The notes under the pieces are model-generated. The model was given only the letters and a program-made list of their open reading frames with translations. It did not search any database and was not told where the DNA came from. Position numbers and translations under genes: made by a program. A stretch of 64,000 nt of DNA from assembly GCF_033096465.1 (NCBI RefSeq), contig NZ_AP028156.1:429501-493500 (forward strand), read 5' to 3'. Positions 63,527 through 64,000 of this stretch are shown here, one piece after another (the stretch's first letter is position 1; each line of letters opens with the position of its first letter). Source of the DNA: Blautia luti (GTDB taxonomy: Bacteria; Bacillota; Clostridia; Lachnospirales; Lachnospiraceae).

Positions 63527-64000
63527 GTGGAAAACAAGAAAGTAATTCAGGTGAAAAATCTCACCAAAATGTATAAATTATATGATAAGCCTTCAGATCG
63601 TCTCAAAGAAGCTCTGGGGCTTACCAAAAAGAAACTTTATAAAGAGCATTATGCACTGCGTGATGTAAACTTCGATATTCAGGAAGGGGAATGCGTGGGT
63701 ATTATCGGAACCAATGGTTCCGGTAAATCCACGATCCTGAAGATCATCACCGGTGTTCTGACTCCTACCCAGGGAGAAGTGAAGGTAGACGGACGTATCT
63801 CTGCCCTGCTGGAGCTGGGAGCCGGATTTAATATGGAATATTCCGGCCTGGAGAATGTATACCTGAATGGTACCATGATCGGATTTTCCAAAGAGGAGAT
63901 CGATGCCAGACTGGACGATATCCTGGAATTCGCAGACATTGGAGATTTTATCCACCAGCCTGTTAAGACATATTCCAGCGGTATGTTCGTGCGTCTGGCT
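63527..64000 (+). CDS. Polysaccharide ABC exporter ATP-binding protein, 3'-truncated by window edge
   Basis: 158 residues are visible from a GTG start behind AAGGAA; the frame stays open to the last base. Walker A is GTNGSGKST near residue 62, then the LLELGAGFNMEYSGLENVYLNG stretch that is diagnostic of TagH/Wzt-type exporters, and the ABC signature YSSGM near 148. Walker B and any C-terminal sugar-binding domain lie outside. Such proteins power export of O-antigen-like chains or teichoic acids. Confidence 0.92.
   Translation, partial: MENKKVIQVKNLTKMYKLYDKPSDRLKEALGLTKKKLYKEHYALRDVNFDIQEGECVGIIGTNGSGKSTILKIITGVLTPTQGEVKVDGRISALLELGAGFNMEYSGLENVYLNGTMIGFSKEEIDARLDDILEFADIGDFIHQPVKTYSSGMFVRLA

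Overview
The window looks like chromosomal DNA of a moderately AT-rich, spore-forming, low-GC Gram-positive anaerobe. I infer Clostridia, most likely Lachnospiraceae (Blautia-like). The grounds are sporulation genes (gpr, spoIIP), strong AGGAGG ribosome sites with some TTG and GTG starts, tRNA genes without an encoded CCA, a DinR-type SOS box, and modular wall-binding repeats. The genus is a guess; the class is fairly safe.

Layout. 1-1909: end of an rRNA methyltransferase gene, then rdgB and a YfcE-type phosphoesterase. 2165-2970: a tRNA operon (Pro, Gly, Arg, His, Gln, Lys, terminator, Leu, terminator) with a near-perfect promoter. 3102-5076: a degenerate sigma-like protein, deoD and a short DtxR/MntR regulator. 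5155-9042 (minus): an EamA exporter, then a guanine deaminase-purine permease operon behind a purine riboswitch. 9433-12340: a BlaI-like regulator and a two-part ADP-ribosylglycohydrolase. 12448-18733: divergent argG and argCJBD, separated by palindromes that overlap both promoters. 19096-21014: a YdcZ transporter, comEA and a PhoB-type response regulator. 21079-26549: an apparent insert holding a GHKL kinase, an internally deleted LytTR regulator, moaA and three AT-rich orphan membrane proteins. 26690-33548: the PhoR/WalK-type kinase that probably pairs with the 20322 regulator, a GerMN lipoprotein, comEC, a 3H-domain repressor, holA and rpsT. 33727-46426: gpr, spoIIP, lepA, a lipoprotein, hemW, uvrA behind a LexA box, an mreB homologue, recD2 and comF. 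46544-50604: two membrane proteins, cdaA and cdaR (c-di-AMP synthesis), and an HPr-like protein. 50681-56567: three secreted wall enzymes (L,D-transpeptidase, GH25 lysozyme, amidase) that share aromatic wall-binding repeats. 56670-64000: a surface-glycan locus with two ATP-grasp ligases, two SMR-type half-transporters, an ArnC-like glycosyltransferase, a WecE-like aminotransferase, rfbC and a polysaccharide ABC exporter that runs off the window.

The most interesting candidate is the 56670-61947 cassette. Its parts resemble the Gram-negative Arn and ECA modules (amino-sugar synthesis, loading on a polyprenyl carrier, flipping). Two ATP-grasp ligases sit where an N-acyltransferase or formyltransferase would be expected, which suggests a lipid-linked amino sugar that may be acylated by a ligase before it decorates a wall polymer. 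Second is the block between the response regulator and its likely kinase, which carries a two-component regulator reduced in-frame to 79 residues. Third is the sigma-like protein at 3102, which keeps sigma region 1.1, 2.1/2.2 and 3 homology but has no region 4.
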